The notes beneath the pieces were generated by a model. That model saw only the letters and a program-made list of their open reading frames with translations, was not told the origin of the DNA and did not search any database. A stretch of 18,416 bases of DNA, from assembly GCA_017623335.1 (NCBI GenBank), contig JAGAPI010000104.1:1-18416 (forward strand), read 5' to 3'. Made by a program: the position numbers and the translations under genes. The DNA is from Prevotella sp. Lineage in GTDB: Bacteria > Bacteroidota > Bacteroidia > Bacteroidales > Bacteroidaceae. Shown here in pieces: positions 15,065-18,416 of the stretch (the stretch's first letter is position 1; each line of letters begins with the position of its first letter).

Positions 15065-16012
15065 ATGAGACACATTTCATTTATTATGTCTTTATTCTGT
15101 GCCTTTGCAATGACAGCTGCGGCACAGAATGCCAAGTTCGGTAAGCCATCACAGGAAGAATGGGAAATTAAGGGTGTCAGCTTTGCGCCCGACGCTGAGG
15201 CAGTGGTGCTGTATAAGTCGGTGGATTTGACATATACACTCGCCGGCTCGTTCAACGCATACGGCAGCAGCGGTGAGGGCTCGCTGGACGACAACCGTTT
15301 TGCCTCTTCCGGAACCAACAAATATATCGACCCGGAAGGAACAACAATGCAGTATGACGTAAAGGTACGCATAAAGATACTGAAAGACTCTGGTGCGGGA
15401 TATGCCGCAGTGGATATTGTAAGTTTTAACGAAAAGGAAGATATGAACATGCGCGATGAGTTCTATGAGATGAAAGTCATGGCATTCAGCAATGCAGGCG
15501 GCAAGGTGAAGAAAAGAAGAGTGGATGGCGCCAACATAAAAGACGAGCGTATCAACGACCACTACATGATACGCCATATTCGCGTTCCAGACGTAAAGGC
15601 AGGAGACATCATTGAGTATCAGTACAAATTATTCAGCTGCCGCAGTACATACATATTTGACACACAGCTGCAGGAAAATATACCTGTACTGTATTCAAAG
15701 TGCAGGCTTGACATTCCATATTTCCTTCAGTTCAATATCAATAAGCCCGAAATTCCCAATGTAAAGGCATCGGTTGCCTTAGGACAGATATTGATGAAGA
15801 GCCCCAACAATGATATGCAGACCCCGAGAAAATGTGTCACGAACGTGTATACAATCGAAGCACGTAACCTGCCGGCATGCAATGAAGCAATCGACCTTCA
15901 GAATATTACAAACGGCAAGGTGTACTGTGTACGGACAGAACTGAAAGACAAACGATTTGACGTGAGGCCAGATGCTGCTGGTCCTGTGCGCCACCTGATA
16001 ATAGGAAAGTAG
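15065..16012 (+). CDS. Secreted DUF3857-domain protein, apparently C-terminally truncated
   Basis: A 315-residue protein with a signal peptide (MRHISFIMSLFCAFAMTAAA, cleaved near AAQ) and a DUF3857-type beta-rich domain. Marks are the conserved start FGKPSQEEWEIKGVSFAPDA, YDVKVRIKILKDSGAGYA, and the IRVPDVKAGDIIEYQYKL segment (about residues 178-195). Proteins of this family are usually 600 residues or more, with a transglutaminase-like domain and a DUF3858 domain after DUF3857. Here the similarity seems to fade after about residue 292 (VRTEL), and the last residues, AAGPVRHLIIGK, look unrelated. The stop codon touches the first 33-bp repeat of the element in front of the AAA ATPase, which suggests truncation by rearrangement. 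Whether the remaining protein functions is unknown. Confidence 0.75.
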   Translation: MRHISFIMSLFCAFAMTAAAQNAKFGKPSQEEWEIKGVSFAPDAEAVVLYKSVDLTYTLAGSFNAYGSSGEGSLDDNRFASSGTNKYIDPEGTTMQYDVKVRIKILKDSGAGYAAVDIVSFNEKEDMNMRDEFYEMKVMAFSNAGGKVKKRRVDGANIKDERINDHYMIRHIRVPDVKAGDIIEYQYKLFSCRSTYIFDTQLQENIPVLYSKCRLDIPYFLQFNINKPEIPNVKASVALGQILMKSPNNDMQTPRKCVTNVYTIEARNLPACNEAIDLQNITNGKVYCVRTELKDKRFDVRPDAAGPVRHLIIGK

Positions 16013-16013
16013 C

Positions 16014-16090
16014 AACATTTCCGTATTTTCGTACTTTTTCGGCAAAAACATTTCCGTATTTTCGTACTTTTGGGACAAAAACATTTGCGT
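16014..16090. repeat. 33-bp direct repeats upstream of the AAA ATPase
   Basis: Two copies (16014-16046 and 16047-16079) begin AACATTTCCGTATTTTCGTA and differ only near their ends. A third, partial copy (AACATTTGCGT, 16080-16090) follows. The array starts one base after the DUF3857 stop. The 33-bp period keeps one reading frame open on each strand, but no gene is supported. The partial copy supplies the -33 box of the ATPase promoter. Confidence 0.85.
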
Positions 16091-16115
16091 AAACGAAAAA
16101 AATAGTGTAATTTTG
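16084..16115 (+). promoter_or_regulatory. Bacteroidota promoter for AAA/DUF4143 ATPase
   Basis: TAATTTTG (16108-16115) fits TAnnTTTG. The TTTG at 16084-16087, 20 nt upstream, lies within the partial third repeat, where C has become G compared with the full copies (ATTTGCG against ATTTCCG). The ATPase ATG is 26 nt downstream. Confidence 0.7.
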
Positions 16116-16141
16116 CACCGTGATCAAAATATTGAAATCCT

Positions 16142-17473
16142 ATGGGGCGAATATTCAAGCGTAAAATATACAGTAGGCTTCTCGAATGGAAGCAGGCACA
16201 AGACGGCAGGACTGCAGTTCTTGTAGAGGGAGCACGGCGTGTAGGGAAATCTACTGTTGTTGAGTCATTTGCAAGGAATGAGTATGAGTCATACATTCTT
16301 GTTGATTTTAACAAAGCCTCGAAGGAAGTTATATCTCTGTTTGACGACTTGATGAACTTGGATTTTATCTTCCTGCAACTTCAGACCCATTACAATGTTG
16401 TTCTGAAAGAACGCAAGTCGGTTATAATTTTTGATGAAGTGCAGAAATGTCCTAAAGCACGCCAAGCCATAAAATACCTTGTGGCTGACGGCAGATATGA
16501 CTATATTGAGACAGGCTCTCTTATAAGCATCAAGAAAAACACCAAGGATATAACCATCCCCAGCGAAGAAGAAAGAATTGCTATGTTTCCAATGGATTAT
16601 GAGGAATTCCGATGGGCACTTGGGGATGAAGCCACAATGCCTTTGCTTAAGATATTCTTTGATAAACGGATGGCACTTGGACAAGCACACCGCAGCAAGA
16701 TGCGTGACCTGCGGCTGTATATGCTTGTTGGAGGAATGCCTCAGGCTGTCAACGCATATCTTGACACGAACAATCTCAGTATGGTGGATAATGTAAAACG
16801 CGGCATAATCAAACTATATCAAGACGATTTTCAAAAACTTGACCCGACAGGAAGACTTGAAACTCTTTTTATGGAAATACCGTCGCAATTGAGCCAACCC
16901 AACAACCGGTATAAGCCATATTCCATCTTGGGTAATGTCAATGATGACAAGTTGTTTGAATATATAAGGAATCTGGAGGACAGCAAGACCGTACTGTTGT
17001 CATACCATTCAAATGAGCCTAATGTTGGAATGTCTTTGACAAAGGACATTTCTAAATTCAAGGTGTTTTGTGCTGATACGGGGTTGTTTGTGACTTTAGC
17101 ATTTTGGGATAAGGACTATACCGAGAACATCATATACCAGAAACTTCTTGGTGACAAACTGCCGGCAAATCTCGGATATGTTTATGAGAATCTGATTGCA
17201 CAAATGCTCGCTGCGGCAGGCAACAGGCTATTCTATTATACCTGGCAAAAGGACAGCACCCATAATTATGAGATTGATTTTTTGCTGTCGCGCGGAGCCA
17301 AGCTACATCCCATAGAGGTCAAGTCATCCGGATATAATGCTCATGCGTCGCTTGACGCTTTCTGCCAAAAATATGCTAATGTCGTAGACAAGCGGTATTT
17401 GATTTACACAAAGGATTTGAAAAAGGATTCAGAAACACTGTTGCTGCCTGTTTATATGACCCCGTTATTATAA
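16142..17473 (+). CDS. AAA ATPase with C-terminal DUF4143 nuclease-like domain
   Basis: A 443-residue protein of a family common in Bacteroidota in many scattered copies. The N-terminal AAA domain has Walker A GARRVGKST (residues 30-38), Walker B VIIFDE (94-99) followed by VQKCPKARQAIKYL, and a sensor-like IETGSLIS (122-129). The C-terminal DUF4143 domain has the PD-(D/E)xK pattern, NYEIDF with Asp379 and IEVKSS with Glu392 and Lys394, so a nuclease fold is likely. Its biological role is not established; ideas include defence or genome upkeep. The coding sequence appears more AT-rich than the left half of the window. The gene has its own promoter, partly built from the 33-bp repeats, and its arrival may have cut off the DUF3857 gene. 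Confidence 0.9.
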   Translation: MGRIFKRKIYSRLLEWKQAQDGRTAVLVEGARRVGKSTVVESFARNEYESYILVDFNKASKEVISLFDDLMNLDFIFLQLQTHYNVVLKERKSVIIFDEVQKCPKARQAIKYLVADGRYDYIETGSLISIKKNTKDITIPSEEERIAMFPMDYEEFRWALGDEATMPLLKIFFDKRMALGQAHRSKMRDLRLYMLVGGMPQAVNAYLDTNNLSMVDNVKRGIIKLYQDDFQKLDPTGRLETLFMEIPSQLSQPNNRYKPYSILGNVNDDKLFEYIRNLEDSKTVLLSYHSNEPNVGMSLTKDISKFKVFCADTGLFVTLAFWDKDYTENIIYQKLLGDKLPANLGYVYENLIAQMLAAAGNRLFYYTWQKDSTHNYEIDFLLSRGAKLHPIEVKSSGYNAHASLDAFCQKYANVVDKRYLIYTKDLKKDSETLLLPVYMTPLL

Positions 17474-17493
17474 TAGCCTAATCAAAAAACAGC

Positions 17494-17561
17494 CTAATCC
17501 AAAAAATCCACCTAACTTTTCGGATTATAATCCAAAAATTCATACTGATTTTTTGGATTAG
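17494..17561. repeat. Inverted TAATCC-AAAAA repeats (operator or terminator)
   Basis: CTAATCCAAAAAATC (17494-17508) has a perfect 15-bp complement at 17547-17561. Between them lies the 12-bp palindrome GGATTATAATCC (17522-17533), itself followed by AAAAA, and a related CCTAATCAAAAAA lies just upstream at about 17478. The right arm overlaps the -33 box of the DJ-1 gene promoter, as expected for an operator; the same repeat could also end the ATPase transcript. Confidence 0.65.
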
Positions 17562-17583
17562 ACGAAAAAAAGCAGTATCTTTG
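17552..17583 (+). promoter_or_regulatory. Bacteroidota promoter for DJ-1/PfpI gene
   Basis: TATCTTTG (17576-17583) fits TAnnTTTG, with TTTTG (17551-17555) 20 nt upstream. The ATG at 17603 is 19 nt downstream of the -7 box, so the leader is very short. Confidence 0.75.
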
Positions 17584-17602
17584 CAAAGTAAAAAAATAAT
17601 AT

Positions 17603-18250
17603 ATGAACAACGAAATACTGTATATCCTCCTGCCCGACTATGCTGCGCACGAGATTGTATATCTTTCACAAGCTATCGCATCCGATGAGTTTGCACTGAA
17701 AGAGAATCCTAAATATGTGAATAAGGTTGTTGCCCCGACATTGGAGCCGGTAAAATCCATTGGCGGTTTTCGGACTTTGCCTGATTATTCGTTTGAAACG
17801 ATGCCCGAAGATTATGCGGCATTAGTGTTGATTGGCGGTTTCGGATGGAACACTCCTGTTGCGGAACAGGTGGTGCCGATAGTCAGGCAAGCCATAGAAA
17901 AAGGCAGGATAGTAGGTGCAATATGCAATGGGGCATCGTTTATGGCAAAGTGCGGATTCCTCAATGAGGTCAGACATACCGGCAACGGACTGGAGCAACT
18001 TCAGCTGTGGGGTGGCGACAACTACACCAATGCACGCAATTATGTCAATGCACAGGCAGTAAGCGACGGGAATATTGTCACAGCAAACGGTTCCGCAACG
18101 CTGGAATTTGCCAAAGAGCTTCTTCTGCTCCTTGAAAATGACACCCCGGAACGCATTAATATGTACTACCAGTTTAATAAACTCGGATTCTGTCTTATGT
18201 TCGGGCAGACGGAGGAGGACAACGCCGCTACTCATGAAAATGGGTTTTGA
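17603..18250 (+). CDS. DJ-1/PfpI family protein
   Basis: A 215-residue cytosolic protein of the DJ-1/PfpI/glutamine-amidotransferase-like superfamily. It has the flavodoxin-like order of the family: ILYILLPDYAAHE (with Glu17 in the position of the conserved acid), YAALVLIGGFGWN (71-83), and the nucleophile elbow VGAICNGASFMA with Cys108. The 20-residue tail after TPERINMYYQFNKLGF is rich in polar residues. Members act as chaperones, glyoxalases or stress proteins; the activity of this one cannot be told. It ends 6 nt before the stop of a convergent HxlR-type gene, and such pairs often involve an electrophile-sensing HxlR regulator and its target. The inverted repeat at 17494-17561 is a candidate operator. 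Confidence 0.88.
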   Translation: MNNEILYILLPDYAAHEIVYLSQAIASDEFALKENPKYVNKVVAPTLEPVKSIGGFRTLPDYSFETMPEDYAALVLIGGFGWNTPVAEQVVPIVRQAIEKGRIVGAICNGASFMAKCGFLNEVRHTGNGLEQLQLWGGDNYTNARNYVNAQAVSDGNIVTANGSATLEFAKELLLLLENDTPERINMYYQFNKLGFCLMFGQTEEDNAATHENGF

Positions 18251-18256
18251 AGGAAA

Positions 18257-18416
18257 CTATTTGCGGTTTTTCTGTATCTCCTCAAAGTGCAGTTGTCCCC
18301 ACTCCACAACGTAACTTATTTCTCTGAGGAAACTTTTGGCGATGGGCGTGAGCGAATATTCAACGTGTTGGGGAACTCCTTCGTGAATGGTGCGCACGGT
18401 GAGCCCCTCGCTTTCC
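18257..18416 (-). CDS. HxlR-family transcriptional regulator (5' partial, C-terminal end only)
   Basis: The last 52 codons of a gene that runs off the right edge. On the minus strand it reads ESEGLTVRTIHEGVPQHVEY, then SLTPIAKSFLREISYVVEWG, and stops at TAG (18259-18257). The order EGLTVR, PQHVEYSLT and WG is the typical C-terminal half of the HxlR winged-helix domain: wing, dimer helix and conserved Trp-Gly. HxlR regulators bind promoters as dimers and often sense aldehydes or other reactive species through a cysteine that here would lie outside the window. It converges on the DJ-1/PfpI gene. Confidence 0.85.
   Translation of the reverse strand, partial: ESEGLTVRTIHEGVPQHVEYSLTPIAKSFLREISYVVEWGQLHFEEIQKNRK

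Noticed and set aside
16014..16090. Possible CRISPR array
   Set aside because: Only two full units directly abutting with no spacers and no cas genes; this is a tandem repeat.

Overview
The window looks like a chromosomal segment of a Bacteroidota bacterium, most likely order Bacteroidales and Prevotella-like. The evidence is the protein families (secreted GH43 and GH65-like enzymes, an HU-related DNA-binding protein, a stand-alone PqqD-like protein, a DUF3857 protein, an AAA/DUF4143 ATPase), the near absence of Shine-Dalgarno sequences, and at least nine copies of the Bacteroidota promoter signature TAnnTTTG, each about 19-21 nt after a TTG-type -33 element. The assignment is by recognition only; no database search was run.

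Left part (1-3480, + strand): the 3' portion of an ABC-F ATPase of the YbiT type, then grpE and dnaJ, ending in a strong hairpin. A tRNA-Arg(CCG) with its own promoter converges from the minus strand.

3690-6490 (minus strand): an apparent operon read right to left: a short sigma-70 factor, a small secreted protein of unknown function, an HprK-like P-loop kinase, a Ser/His-type S26 peptidase and a stand-alone PqqD-like protein. The last three resemble parts of a peptide-modification (RiPP-like) system, but no precursor peptide or radical SAM enzyme lies nearby. This is the best candidate for an undescribed system here.

6500-9790 (minus strand): a carbohydrate operon of a secreted GH65-like six-hairpin glycosidase, L-rhamnose mutarotase and an MgtC-family membrane protein, with a promoter at one end and a hairpin at the other.

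9820-14610 (minus strand): a decayed MATE transporter (internal deletion and frame change), class II fructose-bisphosphate aldolase with a textbook promoter and terminator, a secreted GH43 enzyme, and an HU-related DNA-binding protein. The GH43 leader contains a decayed copy of the start of the HU-related gene.

14610-18416 (mostly + strand): a 0.5-kb gap with a long three-armed inverted repeat, a DUF3857 protein that seems to have lost its C-terminal half, a 33-bp repeat pair that supplies part of the promoter of an AAA/DUF4143 ATPase, a DJ-1/PfpI protein preceded by an operator-like inverted repeat, and the 3' end of a convergent HxlR-type regulator. This right end looks the most rearranged.
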